Positions 1 through 9,165 of a DNA stretch of 64,000 bases are shown in pieces. The stretch's first letter is position 1, and each line of letters opens with the position of its first letter. The position numbers and the translations under genes were made by a program. Where the stretch lies: contig CAJNDS010002146.1 in assembly GCA_905221605.1 (NCBI GenBank), positions 685,906 to 749,905 of the forward strand, in the 5' to 3' direction. The notes beneath the pieces were generated by a model that saw only the letters and a list, made by a program, of their open reading frames with translations, was not told the origin of the DNA and ran no database searches. This stretch comes from Symbiodinium natans (lineage: Eukaryota > Sar > Dinophyceae > Suessiales > Symbiodiniaceae).

Positions 1-118
1 GTTTATCTTTTCGGTCTTCTTAAGCAAGTAGTAGAGACCTTATATTTATCAGAAGGAAGAATAGTTGTTTGTTTTTTCGGTGTTCTTAAGCAAGTAGTAG
101 AGAAGAGCAAGTAAGCCC
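1..118. mobile_element. Palindromic family G, two tandem right ends
   Basis: Two successive copies of the end motif ttcttaagcaagtagtagag (about 20-40 and 73-105) each follow a T-rich stretch ending in cggt. The same end occurs in family G copies at 19398, 22375 and 43287. The left ends are missing or lie outside the window. Confidence 0.6.
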
Positions 119-120
119 AG

Positions 121-192
121 AAGCCTTGGATTCCAGTCTGCCTCGATGTCCACAATGTCGGGCTCGCTTTCGAAGGACGTATGAGTCCTCAG
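121..192 (-). CDS. Exon candidate, left paralog, SEPDI block
   Basis: The minus-strand frame reads ..SFESEPDIVDIEADWN... The 39-nt core (130-168) matches 16107-16145, where the peptide is SEPDISEVEADW. Within the core, four codons differ and the frame is kept. An acidic, single-tryptophan peptide; no family recognised. Homology is lost shortly after gactgg, where this copy runs into family G sequence, so an exon border is likely there. It is the most 3' block of the left paralog inside the window. Confidence rests on conservation between copies. Confidence 0.55.
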
Positions 193-332
193 CTCCGCAG
201 CCCTAAACCCTAAACCCTAAACTCCTTGGCGCCGCGACGGAGCTGCATGGCTCCAGTAGCGGAATTCTGGCTTACCGGGCTGTGTCGTGCTCCCCTAAGA
301 AAGAGATTTGCTAGGTGGCCACAGTAGGGATA

Positions 333-483
333 CTTGAAGGTTCATGGTACCTACTAACCAATTATAACTGTACTTATAACCCTACTTACAATACCCCTAA
401 AGGGCCTTATAAGGGTTATCCCAATTATAAGTAGGGTTATAAGCCCAGTTATAAGTGGTTATTAAGTCCCATGAACCTCCAAG
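333..483. mobile_element. Family A palindromic element
   Basis: Ends are cttgaaggttcatgg and ccatgaacctccaag, inverted repeats, flanked on both sides by TA (331-332, 484-485). The interior is itself palindromic (cttataaccctactta / taagtagggttataag). About 151 bp with no real coding capacity. Confidence 0.85.
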
Positions 484-929
484 TAGGGAGACCCAGTTCA
501 GCGGGTTTGCGAGTTTTCTGGGATGCCCTTTAAAAATGTTCCAAAAGAGCGCTTGATTGAAGGAGTTTGCTAGGGGGTTGAGTTCTTTGGGGTCTGGGGA
601 TGTTGGGTTTCGGGTTTTGGGTCGCAACCCGGAAACGGAGGCACCCCGTTTAAGCCCGTGAGCTTGTCTTTGGAGGGTGGCCTTTACAAAAGAGGGTCCA
701 CGAACCCGAACCGTAAACCAAAAACCGTAACCCTGCATCGTCATCCCGACGTCCGACTTGGAATGGCCATGGGATCGCTTCGTCCGGTGACCTCAAACCC
801 TAAATCCCGAGCTCTGAACCCCAAGCCTCTAAACCATGGACCCCCCAAAAGACCCGGAGAGGTCGCCTATACAGGGTAGGGGCGGATGAGGGTTATAGAA
901 TTCAAGGCTCCATGCGGGCATTCTCTGAA

Positions 930-965
930 TTCGGGGGTCCCTTTGCGGGCTATGTTGGGAAACGC
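930..965. mobile_element. Family P fragment
   Basis: The stretch attctctgaattcgggggtc resembles the left half of the palindromes at 41100 and 45224. The right half is absent. Confidence 0.35.
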
Positions 966-984
966 CCAGCACTTATGTTTTTGG

Positions 985-1042
985 GTTAGCCCAAGGCATG
1001 GGCTTCTCATCTTGGAACATGTTTCTGGGCATCGCAGCAAAC
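985..1042 (-). CDS. Weak exon candidate, left paralog region
   Basis: The minus strand reads FAAMPRNMFQDEKPMPWAN between two repeat tracts. Composition is protein-like but no counterpart was found in the right paralog, so support is weak. Confidence 0.2.
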
Positions 1043-1046
1043 CCGG

Positions 1047-1102
1047 TTTAGGGTTTAGGGTTTAGGGTTTAGGGTTTAGGCTTTAGGCTTTAGGCTTTAA
1101 GG
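1047..1102 (+). repeat. TTTAGGG interstitial array
   Basis: Four perfect heptamers followed by three tttaggc variants grouped at the downstream end. Confidence 0.95.
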
Positions 1103-1119
1103 TAGAAGTGAACCTGGTA

Positions 1120-1250
1120 AAAACCCCGGTAAGCCCGGTAGCCCATCTGCTCGGGCCCCTGTTGCTGAAGTGATGTGGGTGTTTGAGGCTTTGTAGATTA
1201 CCAGGGATTTTTTTTGCGCTGAGATCCGTTCCGGGCATGAGGCGCAGAAC
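1120..1250 (-). CDS. Weak exon candidate, left paralog region
   Basis: The minus strand is open and protein-like (VLRLMPGTDLSAKKIPGNLQ followed by SLKHPHHFSNRGPSRW). It is joined in frame to telomere-derived codons, so the real borders are unknown. No right-paralog match was found. Confidence 0.25.
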
Positions 1251-1301
1251 TTGGGGTTTTGGGTTGCAACCTGTTTTTCCCTTAGAAGCCCTTAACCATA
1301 G

Positions 1302-1349
1302 GACCGAGGAACGCAGTGGAGCCCTCGTAGCACGGCATCCCATCATCAT
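1302..1349 (-). CDS. Exon candidate, left paralog, GCRATR block
   Basis: The minus strand reads GCRATRAPLRSSV directly after ...ttgcaag|gatgatgatggg, a possible AG|G acceptor. The right locus has gatgatggg after ggtag and reads GCRASRLPSRAA (17344-17421). The frame is uncertain: a second frame (DDDGMPCYEG) is open here but has a stop in the right copy. Placed between the NGDG and SEPDI blocks in both loci. Confidence 0.35.
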
Positions 1350-1440
1350 CCTTGCAAGGGACATAGATGTGGTCTTCAGGTGACGAGAGCCTAAATCTTA
1401 CAAGCTACCTCAGTTCCGACTAAGAAGCCAGCAGGCAAAG

Positions 1441-1620
1441 TCCTTATATACCCCATACATACCCCATACACATTAAGGGCCCATACATCAGAACCCCATA
1501 AAGGAGGTGTGGGACTCCCTTGGATGTGTTCCAGTATAGAACCCCTATATATACCTGATATAGTCCCTATATACCCAAGTCGCCCCTGAATAGCCCCCAA
1601 ATAACCCCTAAGGTCCCTCC
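1441..1620. mobile_element. Family K element, telomere-interrupted (5' part)
   Basis: A run of tatataccccta-like steps ending in caaataacccctaaggtccc, as in copies at 4126, 12971 and 46090. The last 24 nt (1595-1618) recur exactly at 1653-1676 after a telomere-like filler. Confidence 0.6.
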
Positions 1621-1652
1621 TAAACCCCGAACCCTACGCCCTAAACCCTAAA

Positions 1653-1712
1653 CCCCAAATAACCCCTAAGGTCCCTAAGGGTCCCTCCTTTAGCACTTTA
1701 GCCCCTTAGATG
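1653..1712. mobile_element. Family K element (3' part after duplication)
   Basis: Starts with the 24-nt direct duplication of 1595-1618 and continues into agggtccctcctttag, the normal family K end. Confidence 0.6.
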
Positions 1713-1882
1713 TCGGAGGAGGAACCCCGAAACTGCCAAGCTCCAACACGGTTTCGGCTCTAGGGCTCAGGTAAGAGCATGGTCTACAGGTGCTCAAAGC
1801 CTGAAGACTAAAGCCTAAAGCCTAAACCCTAAGGTTTAGGGGTTAAGGCTTTGGGGTTGGGGGGTTTTGGAGTTTAGCTTAG

Positions 1883-1978
1883 GGATGGAAGGATCTCGAT
1901 TGTATTTTGCCTGAGGACAGGAGCGTAGGGTGGCAAACCTGGCCCATCTCCATTCCCTGGGAAGGCCCTGAGCCCGAA
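1883..1978 (-). CDS. Exon candidate, left paralog, NGDG block
   Basis: The minus strand reads FPGNGDGPGLPPYAPVLRQN then TIEILPS. The right copy at 17786-17866 reads NGDGSCLPPNSPVLRHDSGC. The two align codon by codon, with many differences at third positions (gat/gac, ggg/gga, ccc/ccg, agg/aga). The shared cctgtcctcag could also act as a splice acceptor, so the 3' part is uncertain. The DGSCL string resembles OTU protease motif I, but no further OTU sequence is present, so no function is assigned. Confidence 0.5.
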
Positions 1979-2027
1979 ACCCTAAACCCTAAACCCTAAA
2001 CCCCCAAAACCCAGGATGGAAAGGCTT

Positions 2028-2105
2028 TCAGCTCCGAAGCCTAGTAAGCCTCACGTTCTTGCCCTGAGCCCGAGAGGCCTTAGAACTCCGAGCTACGGTT
2101 TGGGT
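2028..2105 (-). CDS. Weak exon candidate, left paralog region
   Basis: The minus strand reads ARSSKASRAQGKNVRLTRLR and then a stop, with telomere-like sequence upstream. Basic and protein-like. Only ctcagctctgaa near 17880 resembles it in the right locus. Confidence 0.25.
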   Translation of the reverse strand, partial: TQTVARSSKASRAQGKNVRLTRLRS

Positions 2106-2655
2106 TTTCGGGTTTCGGGTTTCGGGTTGCGGGTTTCGAGTTTCGGGTTTAGGTTTTCGGGTTTCGGGTTTAGGGTTTAGGGTTTGGGGTGGCGAGGGGA
2201 GGAACTCTGGGAACGACGAAAGCGAGAATCCTTCAACTCCCATACGTCCTAAGCCCTAACCGCGGGGCCATTGAAGTTTCTCAGAACTCCGTTCACTAGC
2301 CTGCTAAGGAATATATACTTCCTCTGGGTGGCACTTCCCAAAATATGGGTACGCACTACTAAGAGGGGGCAGTACACTCCTTATCCCATATAGTGAAACC
2401 CCCTCTCCAAAATGCAGCAAACCCAAAACCCGAAACCTACAGCCCTTACTCACACCCTAACCCGAAGTCCCAATATGATATCTCAAGGATATGCTGAGGA
2501 CCCCCTTGTTATACTTAGGGGTCGATTCTTCAAGGTATTCGGCTTGAGTGAAATTAGCGAGAACCTCGGGACTCCAGGGCAGGACTGAGTTCAGGGGTTA
2601 GGGTTTCGGGGTTCAGGTTTCAGTTTTCAGGGTTTAGGGTTTAGGATTTAGGGTT

Positions 2656-2727
2656 CTCCTCTTCCATGGCCAGGTCTGGCTGGCCACTGGGCATCAAAGG
2701 CAACCTCACTGGGAGCTCTATCAGGGC
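2656..2727 (-). CDS. Exon candidate, left paralog, PSGQP block
   Basis: The minus strand reads ALIELPVRLPLMPSGQPDLA then MEEE before running into CCCTAAA repeats. The right copy (19001-19099) reads RLPLLPSGQPAELSTEED. Third-position changes (cct/ccc, agt/agc, ggc/ggt) and a whole-codon gap separate them. This is good evidence that both were under protein-level constraint. Function unknown. Confidence 0.55.
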
Positions 2728-3047
2728 TTAGGAAGTTGGTAGTTTTGGGTTTAGGGTTTAGGGTAGGGTTTAGGGCTTAGGCGGTTTACGTGGAGGGTAG
2801 TTGTAGGTAGGGTTAGAAGTATGGTACCTATGTGTGTAATCCGGGTTGAAGCCGAGAGGAGAGATGCGGCGAAAACCTTCAGAACCCTCTCCTCAAGCCC
2901 AAAAAACATCCCCAATCCCCTCACCTTAAGGGAAGCCCTTGACAGATATGTCCCCTAAACCCTAAACCTTTCTTGGAGCCCTTCTATGCCAGAGATCCGT
3001 GAATGCCCATGTTCTCGTTTCTTGATCGGGCTTAGGGATGATTCTGG

Positions 3048-3066
3048 TTCTTAGTAGGGAGTTAGA
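3048..3066. mobile_element. Family L left-end fragment
   Basis: ctggttcttagtagggagtt matches the terminus of family L (14601, 25030). No opposite end nearby. Confidence 0.4.
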
Positions 3067-3098
3067 GCGAATTTGGCATTTTGTAATAATCCCTGAAA

Positions 3099-3209
3099 CT
3101 TGGTAGCCCAGTAACCATCTTATAATCAGTGCACCCTTTTTTGGGGTAGTTACTTTATAATGGAACCTTGAACCAAAAAAAGGGAAAAGGGTACCACTGG
3201 GCTACCAAG
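3099..3209. mobile_element. Family E palindromic element
   Basis: Termini cttggtagcccagt and actgggctaccaag. The interior holds gggaaaagggtacc near the right end. GT follows the first four bases and AG closes the element on either strand. Confidence 0.8.
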
Positions 3210-3297
3210 GAGTTGCACCGGGGATATAAGGCACCGAGTTCCCCAGTTCCCTGCTCCGAACTGGCAGGATGAGGGTCATCCTTCCTGTATCAACCCG

Positions 3298-3340
3298 GTT
3301 TAGGGTTTAGGGTTTAGGGTTTAGGGTTTAGGGTTTAGGG
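3298..3340 (+). repeat. TTTAGGG interstitial array
   Basis: Six perfect heptamers immediately downstream (minus strand) of the MGPLE exon block. Confidence 0.95.
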
Positions 3341-3348
3341 ATCCACCT

Positions 3349-3501
3349 GCATCCCAGCAGCAGTTGCCCGAACTCCTCGCAGGAGCTGATGGACTCCAGA
3401 GGACCCATGGTCACGGAGCCCGATCTGGGAGAGCGCGCGCGTGAATCAGAAAGCGTTTCTATGGTAACAGCAAAAACCTCCAGCCAGAGCGGCAGCGTGG
3501 G
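3349..3501 (-). CDS. Exon candidate, left paralog, MGPLE block
   Basis: The minus strand reads MGPLESISSCEEFGQLLLGC (3349-3408), with ATG in a good context (accATGG). The frame stays open upstream to 3501 (..LWLEVFAVTIETLSDSRAR). The right copy at 19789-19845 reads MGPLEMTSCKEIGQQLLGC: one codon shorter, with synonymous changes at the glycine, proline and glutamine codons. Homology extends upstream past the ATG to gaggttt, with length variation between copies suggesting a UTR or short intron. Both copies lose similarity just after ggatgca. No family recognised. Confidence 0.55.
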
Positions 3502-3509
3502 TCAAAAGT

Positions 3510-3568
3510 ACCCTAAACCCTAAACCCTAAACCCTAAACCCTAAACCCTAAACCCTAAGCCCTAAACC
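3510..3568 (-). repeat. CCCTAAA interstitial array
   Basis: Eight near-perfect heptamers in the orientation opposite to 3298-3340. The two arrays face each other across the MGPLE block. Confidence 0.95.
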
Positions 3569-3569
3569 C

Positions 3570-3998
3570 AGAGAAGAGCCATAAAGAGCCACTCTGCTTA
3601 CTCCCGCCCTCGCAAGATCTACACACCTTGCGCCAAGGAAAGCCCTCAACCCTAAGTCAGCATCCCGCACCACCAGTAGACCCTCGACCCTAGACGAAGC
3701 CCTGAGTATCCCCTAAAGGTCCAGGGCCTAAGATACACCCTAAACCCTAAGCCATCATCCTTAAACCATCAACCCGAAAACCCCAAACCCCAAACTCCAA
3801 ACCCCAAACCCCAAACCCCAAACCCCAAGCCCTAACCCTAAACCCTAAACCCTACACCCTAAACTACCCTAAACCCTAACAGGGGCTTTGGGGCCTAGGG
3901 GGCAAACTGAGGGCCAGTAACTCTAGGTAGGAAGCATGAGGCTTGGGGCTTCGGGTTGAGCTAAAGGGTCTAAGGAGGGACCCCTAGAAACCGTAAAC
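3570..3998. other. Degenerate heptamer region, no gene seen
   Basis: A mosaic of cccaaac, ccctaag and ccctaaa variants with short unique pieces. I see no convincing reading frame. Confidence 0.6.
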
Positions 3999-3999
3999 T

Positions 4000-4113
4000 T
4001 GTTTAGGGTTTAGGGTTTAGGGTTTAGGGTTTAGGGTTTAGGGTTTAGGGTTTAGGGTTTAGGGTTTAGGGTTTAGGGTTTAGGGTTTAGGGTTCAGGCT
4101 TCAGGGTTTAGGG
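4000..4113 (+). repeat. TTTAGGG interstitial array
   Basis: About fifteen heptamers, nearly perfect, with variants (gttcagg, cttcagg) at the downstream end. Confidence 0.95.
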
Positions 4114-4125
4114 TTCCCCAGTATA

Positions 4126-4220
4126 ACTCCTATATATACCTTCTATAGCCCCTACATACCTATGTAGCCCCTAAGTAGCCCCAAATAACCCCCAAGGTCC
4201 CTTATAAGGGCCCTTTGCTC
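4126..4220. mobile_element. Family K element
   Basis: Uninterrupted copy: tatataccttctatagcccc... followed by caaataacccccaaggtccc. Useful as the intact reference for the interrupted copies at 1441 and 46090. A 16-nt G run follows at 4226. Confidence 0.6.
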
Positions 4221-4611
4221 ATACAGGGAGGGGGGGGGGGGGATTCTAGACCCTAAAGCCTAAACCCTGCATTAGGGTTTAGTTCAGGATTAGGGTTTAG
4301 GGTTCGGGTTCATTCCTGAGCATTTGGGATTTGCAAAGTCACATGAAACGATTCAAAAAAGAAGCACTTTGCTCCAAATAGTATGCGTGGTTGGATTGCT
4401 TGCGAGTAATAGGCTGCAGTGCAGTGACAAAATTTGCCGAGCTAGACGCAGAAAAGTGAAAGGGAATCACAACATCCAAGCGTCGTCGATCGAGTCCTTG
4501 AATCAAACCAGCTGCTTGGAACGATGGATGAGGAGATTTCGTTGAGGTGATCCCTTTGCCACAGTCCCTAGACCCTAAGCCCTGCAGTTTAGGAAGAAGC
4601 AACTTCGAGGT

Positions 4612-4672
4612 AAACCCTAAACCCTAAACCCTAAACCCTAAACCCTAAACCCTAAACCCTAAATCCCTCAGA
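4612..4672 (-). repeat. CCCTAAA interstitial array
   Basis: About eight perfect heptamers. Confidence 0.95.
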
Positions 4673-4928
4673 ATAAGGACCAGGATGGCACCCCTAGTAT
4701 CGTAACCCCCCCAGGTAAGAAGGGTACTCTCCTCCCCATATTACTAACCCCCCCCCCCCCCCCTACCCCTAAAACTAGGGGGAGGGGATTCCCTAAACCC
4801 TAAACCCTAAACCCTAAACCCTAAACCCCCGTTTTGTTTGAGGTTTACGAGGGATCTCCGCCCCCACTTCCCAGACAAGGGAGCAAAGCCTTGTACTGGG
4901 CAACTTTGCTTCGGGTTTGGCAAAAGGA

Positions 4929-5068
4929 CTTGGAGGTTCATGTAGTCAGAGGTACGGGTAGAAGGGTTCAGGGTTTTGGGCTATAACTCTGATTAGTATA
5001 TAGCTATAACTCTGTTTAGGGCATTTATAACCCTATTTTTTAACTACCCCCATGAACCTTTAACCAAG
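4929..5068. mobile_element. Family B palindromic element
   Basis: Left end cttggaggttcatg and diverged right end catgaacctttaaccaag. Tandem ataactctg(a/t)tta steps inside. Confidence 0.65.
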
Positions 5069-5148
5069 CACCTTTCGACGAGCTTGTTCACACTCTTCCC
5101 CGCGAAATGCAGGGGCCGACTAGCTGTACTGTGCAAGCCCCTCGGCTA

Positions 5149-5264
5149 TGCCCAGGGACTCCAATACTTCTTAAGTAAGGAATAGTCCTTAAACCAGAAA
5201 AGGAACCCCATTAAGTCTTAAGGAATATTCCTCAACCAAGGCTATTGGAGTCCCTGGGCGGTAC
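5149..5264. mobile_element. Family C palindromic element
   Basis: Termini gcccagggactccaata and tattggagtccctgggc. The interior carries paired aaggaata(g/t)tcct blocks. Confidence 0.85.
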
Positions 5265-5716
5265 ACAGGTTGAACGGCAACATTGTCTGGAGCGCTGGGC
5301 CCATACGGTCGGTTTTGACACTGCGACGCCTGAATTCGGGATTTCGGTCTAGGGTTTGGGGTTTACGGTTTAGGGTTTTAGAGTTAGGAGAATGCGAGGA
5401 AAGACCGGTTGCATTCAACCAGAAAGCCCAATACCCCTTAGTCGCAGAATGGAGAATGAAACCTTTGATCCAAAAATCAGGATGGGCTCCCCGGGTACAA
5501 ACGGAACAAGCCGAGACCTCACAGAACAGCCCGATATTATGCTAGCGAAGAATGGGATTCTGAATATGTCCGTGGCGTTTGTATGACACAAACATGGGAA
5601 ATGGTTAGCTCCGAAGGGTCCCGAGGGGACTTTAGAGCCGTACAGTAGTAAGTCTACAATGCTACAGCCTTCACCGTGGCTCCTGTGCCAACGCCGTCCT
5701 GTTCGGCAACCCAAAG

Positions 5717-5742
5717 ACAGAGAAGAGAGAGAGAGAGAGAGA
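5717..5742. repeat. GA microsatellite
   Basis: agagaagagagagagagagag tract. Confidence 0.9.
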
Positions 5743-5760
5743 ACCAGGCCCAAGAATTAT

Positions 5761-5868
5761 AACCTAGGAAGCAAGCGGGTGCCCTTTTGGCCTTAAAGGG
5801 GCTTAATTTTAAAGGCACCTCAACCCTCAAAAAGGGGAAAAAAGGACTACTCTGGGTCCTAGAACAAG
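5761..5868. mobile_element. Family F element
   Basis: cctagg...gggtgcccttttggccttaaagggg....actctgggtcctag, matching copies at 40761, 48256 and 59718. Confidence 0.7.
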
Positions 5869-5954
5869 AAAAGCTCTTGCTGTTGCGTAACGGCTCCTAC
5901 ATTCTCCCCCTGAATCTCTCAACAACTGTCGTGTCAAAGCCGGAAGTCGAACAG

Positions 5955-6063
5955 AACCCTAAGGGTCCATGTACCTATATGGTATATAGCTGGGCCCTAA
6001 AGCTACTGTATGGGAACCCCTTTCAGGGCCAAGTATATACTATCTAGGTACATGGACCCTTAG
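5955..6063. mobile_element. Family R palindrome (single copy here)
   Basis: Inverted termini ctaagggtccatgtacctat and ctaggtacatggacccttag. The interior has ggtatata/tatatact arms around gggccctaaag. Confidence 0.75.
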
Positions 6064-6172
6064 GGGAACTGATCGATGAAAATTGCCACAGCGTGGGCTA
6101 AGTGCCCTGAGATTAACACGCCTGCGACGTAGATCCGATGCCGACTGGCCGCCGGCCCGGGACCGCGCAGGC

Positions 6173-6254
6173 TAAACCCTAAACCCTAAACCCTAAACCC
6201 TAAACCCTAAACCCTAAACCCTAAACCCTAAACCCGAAACCCTAAACCCTAAGG
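6173..6254 (-). repeat. CCCTAAA interstitial array
   Basis: About eleven heptamers, one gaaaccc variant. Confidence 0.95.
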
Positions 6255-6369
6255 TGGACATGGGCCACCGCTTTGCACCAAATCTGCTTCTTGAAACTTC
6301 TGAACTCCAGTTGTGGGAATGAAGGAGCGGAGGGCATGGGCCGCCGCTTCCCCGAAACTGCCACAAAGT

Positions 6370-6427
6370 AATAGGGTTTAGGGTTTAGGGTTTAGGGTTT
6401 AGGGTTTAGGGTTTAGGGTTTAGGGTA
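6370..6427 (+). repeat. TTTAGGG interstitial array
   Basis: Eight heptamers. A family B half-element (cttggaggttcatggg) begins four bases later at 6432 and lacks its right end. Confidence 0.95.
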
Positions 6428-6736
6428 GCTACTTGGAGGTTCATGGGCGGCTATGCGTAGGGCTATAGTCCAAAGTAGGGCTCTGTCACTGTAATTTTTT
6501 GGCCACTTACCCATATATTCACAGGTGCTGCAAACAGAGGTATGAGACCAGTGTCTCATACGTGCTTGATGCAGGGCTCTCAACATATATTGTAACATGC
6601 GCGTGCGCGCGCTTGGAAACACTCCAGATCCTCCAAAAATAGCTTCCAGAAGGGAGTTCGTCTTCAGACTCTAATAAGCCCCATGGCGGTTCAAACAATG
6701 TGCTGTGAGCTTTCAACCCTAAACCCTATGCCCTTA

Positions 6737-6778
6737 GATAAGGGGTTTAGGGTTTAGGGTTTAGGGTTTAGGGTTTAG
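6737..6778 (+). repeat. TTTAGGG interstitial array
   Basis: Five heptamers next to the exon candidate at 6781. Confidence 0.9.
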
Positions 6779-6780
6779 AG

Positions 6781-6912
6781 CTATGTTCGAAGATCTGGGT
6801 AGATGGTACCACAGACTCTGCACCTCATGGCCACTGACTCGGCTTCCATTAGGACTTGCTGGCGCTTGTGCGACTTGACAGCTATGTGCCGGACGACTTT
6901 GTAGCGTTTAGA
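6781..6912 (-). CDS. Terminal exon candidate with CxxC pair
   Basis: The minus strand reads SKRYKVVRHIAVKSHKRQQV then LMEAESVAMRCRVCGTIYPD and LRT with an in-frame TAG at 6781. A basic N-terminal part is followed by a CRVCG metal-binding-like pair; a second pair would have to be on another exon. The opposite strand is broken by stops. Lies between the left paralog and the AT-rich insertion, on the same strand as the paralogs. Confidence 0.35.
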   Translation of the reverse strand, partial: SKRYKVVRHIAVKSHKRQQVLMEAESVAMRCRVCGTIYPDLRT

Positions 6913-7157
6913 GGCTTAGGGTTTAGGGCTTTGGGGGCTTAGGGTTTAGGGTTTAGGGTTTAGGGCTGGGGGTTTTAGGGGATTCAGTAGGGGTTCAGGG
7001 TGCTGAGTGCTGAGTGGACAAGACAGGTGACGAAGAGACCCTAGGATAAGCGCTCTAGCAAAGTCCGACTAGACATGTAGCACCGCGGTAGCCAGTGCAA
7101 TAAAACCCACAGCCGTCACAACCCAAAGTTATAGGCCTCCTAACCTAAACCCTAAAC

Positions 7158-7313
7158 CCCCCCCCCCCACCAATGCCCGCCCCCCCCCCCCCCACCCCCC
7201 CCCCCCACCCCACCCCCCCACCACCCCCCCCCACCCCCCCCCCCCCCCCACCCCCCACCCCCCCCCCCACACCCCCCCCCAACGCCCCCCCCACACCCCC
7301 CCCCCCACCCCCC
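7158..7313. repeat. C-rich block (G-quadruplex prone on the minus strand)
   Basis: About 155 bp of C runs broken by single A residues, with two short g-containing interruptions. The minus strand is almost pure G. Predicted glycine/tryptophan-rich proteins here are artefacts. Confidence 0.9.
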
Positions 7314-7539
7314 ACAAAAGCAGTAAAATAACAGCACGTTTAAAAAAGTAGCAATTGGGTCTCAGGCGAAAACTCCCTCGCCCAGCAAATTCGGGTAGGG
7401 GATCAAAAAAATTTATTTGGGATCAAGAAATAATTTATTTCTAGGCGGATCAAAAAAAAACTTATTTGGGATCAAAAAACAATTTACTGAAGGCTTCGAA
7501 GGCTTCTTGCACGCGGAGCGGAGGCTGTAAACGCTCAGA

Positions 7540-7742
7540 AATGCAGCATTTCTGGCTGTTAGCAAGCTCTAAATACCGCAAAAAAACAGCATTTATGCGG
7601 GAACTACTGAAAATAGCAGCATTTCTGAGTTTCTAGAGAGGCTGCAGATATTGTATATAGCAGCAGTTCTGCGCTTTCAGAGGCTGGAAATACTGTAAAT
7701 AGCAGCATTTCTGAGTTTGCAGAGGCTGCAAATCAATGCTGG
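7540..7742. repeat. Imperfect ~60-bp repeat, agcagcatttctgag
   Basis: Several degenerate copies of a unit containing tagcagcatttctgagttt and gaggctgcaaata. Part of the AT-rich insertion. Confidence 0.6.
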
Positions 7743-7789
7743 CATCTTGGCATTAGAAGTTTCAAAAAAATGCATCTACTCTGAAGCAT

Positions 7790-8420
7790 GTATATTCTGG
7801 CATAGTCTTGTGGACAGTCTTGTATAATATTGTATGACATTGAATATTCTTGCATATTATTGTACATTGTTGTATATATTGTTGAGTATTTCTGTATTGT
7901 CTTGTGTTTTCTTGTGTTTTTGTGGAATATTCCATATTATTGCATGTTATTGAATGCTATTTTCAAAATTCTTGTATATTCTTGAATTTTCTTTGTATAT
8001 TATTGCAGATTATTCTATATTATAGTATATTATTGTATATTCTTGTATATTCTTGTATATTCTTGTATATTATTGTCTACTATTGTATATTATTGTAGTT
8101 TTCGTACACTATTATGAATTGTTGTATGTCATTGTGTTTTTGTGTTTTCTATATAGCTGTACATTTTTTGTATACTTTTGAAAAGTTGTATGATATTGTA
8201 TATTTTTGTATACTTTTGTATAGTATTGTATATTGTTGTCTATTATTGAGTATTCTTGTCAATTACTGAAAATTATTGTAAGTTACTCTTTTTTTACGTG
8301 TATATTGCTGCATATTCTTGTACATATGTGTATATTGTTGTATTTTTGTGCATTATTGTATATTATTGCATCTTTTTGTAATACATTCTTGTATACCATT
8401 GCATCTTATTGTGCCTTCAT
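7790..8420. repeat. Degenerate ttgtatattct/attattg tract
   Basis: About 630 bp built of 10-11 nt steps such as cttgtatatt and attgtatatt, strongly T-rich on the plus strand. Open frames here encode only biased low-complexity peptide. Confidence 0.8.
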
Positions 8421-8425
8421 GTTTT

Positions 8426-8718
8426 TTTGCAAAAAGTGCTCGCATCATGGGATTGGAAGGATTCATGTGCTTTGAAGCAAGCTTGCCCGGACTAAGAAAA
8501 CAGCGCCGGGGGGGGGGTTGGGGGGGGCAGCCCCCCCCCCCAATGCTCGCATCATTGGTTTGGAAAAGATATTCATACGCTGCTTGCCCGGCTTTAAACA
8601 ACAGCGGGGGGTTTGAAGGGGGGGCGCAGACCCCCCCCCCCCCATTTGCAAACACAATGCTCGCATCATGGGTTTGGAAGGGGTTCATACGCGTTGAAGA
8701 AGCTTGCCCGGCGCCAAA
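8426..8718. repeat. Three units of a GC-rich tandem repeat
   Basis: Units contain tgctcgcatcatgggtttgg, then ttgaagcaagcttgcccgg, then a hairpin made of a G run and a C run around gca(g). Anchors at about 8426, 8541 and 8644. The same unit forms the array at 18176. Confidence 0.8.
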
Positions 8719-8940
8719 CAAACAAGAAATATGTATTGTGATGAGTTCTACATCAAATAGCAGTAAATATATAATACATACATATATGCTTTGTTATTTC
8801 GATTTTATTATAGTTTTTGATACAAAGGTATACTATACGATATTCTGTTCTATTCTACTCTATGCCACTACAATATTTTGCTATAATTTGTTTTAATATA
8901 TACACACATATATATATATTATAACATATGATGTTATGTT

Positions 8941-9165
8941 ATGTTTTCCTACATATCCTTTCCTGTCCTTTCATTTCCTTTCCTTCCCTTCCTTCCTTCC
9001 TTCCTTGCTTCCTTGCTTCCTTGCTTGCTTGCTTCCCTCCTTCCTTCCTTCCTTCCTGCCTGCCTTCCTTCCTTCCGTCCTTCCGCCCTTCCGCCCTTCC
9101 TTCCCTCCCTCCCTCCTTTTCTCCCTCCCTCCCTCCCTCCCCTTCCCTCTCTCCGTCGGAAGAAC
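8941..9165. repeat. CCTT-type polypyrimidine microsatellite
   Basis: About 220 bp of ccttccttcc with cttgcttg and ccctccct variants. Ends 85 bp before the right border of the insertion. Confidence 0.9.

Noticed and set aside
7129-7337. Glycine/tryptophan-rich proteins
   Set aside because: Pure translation of the C-rich block.
8318-8896. 192-codon plus-strand frame
   Set aside because: Runs through the T-rich tract and the GC-rich tandem units; composition is entirely repeat-derived.
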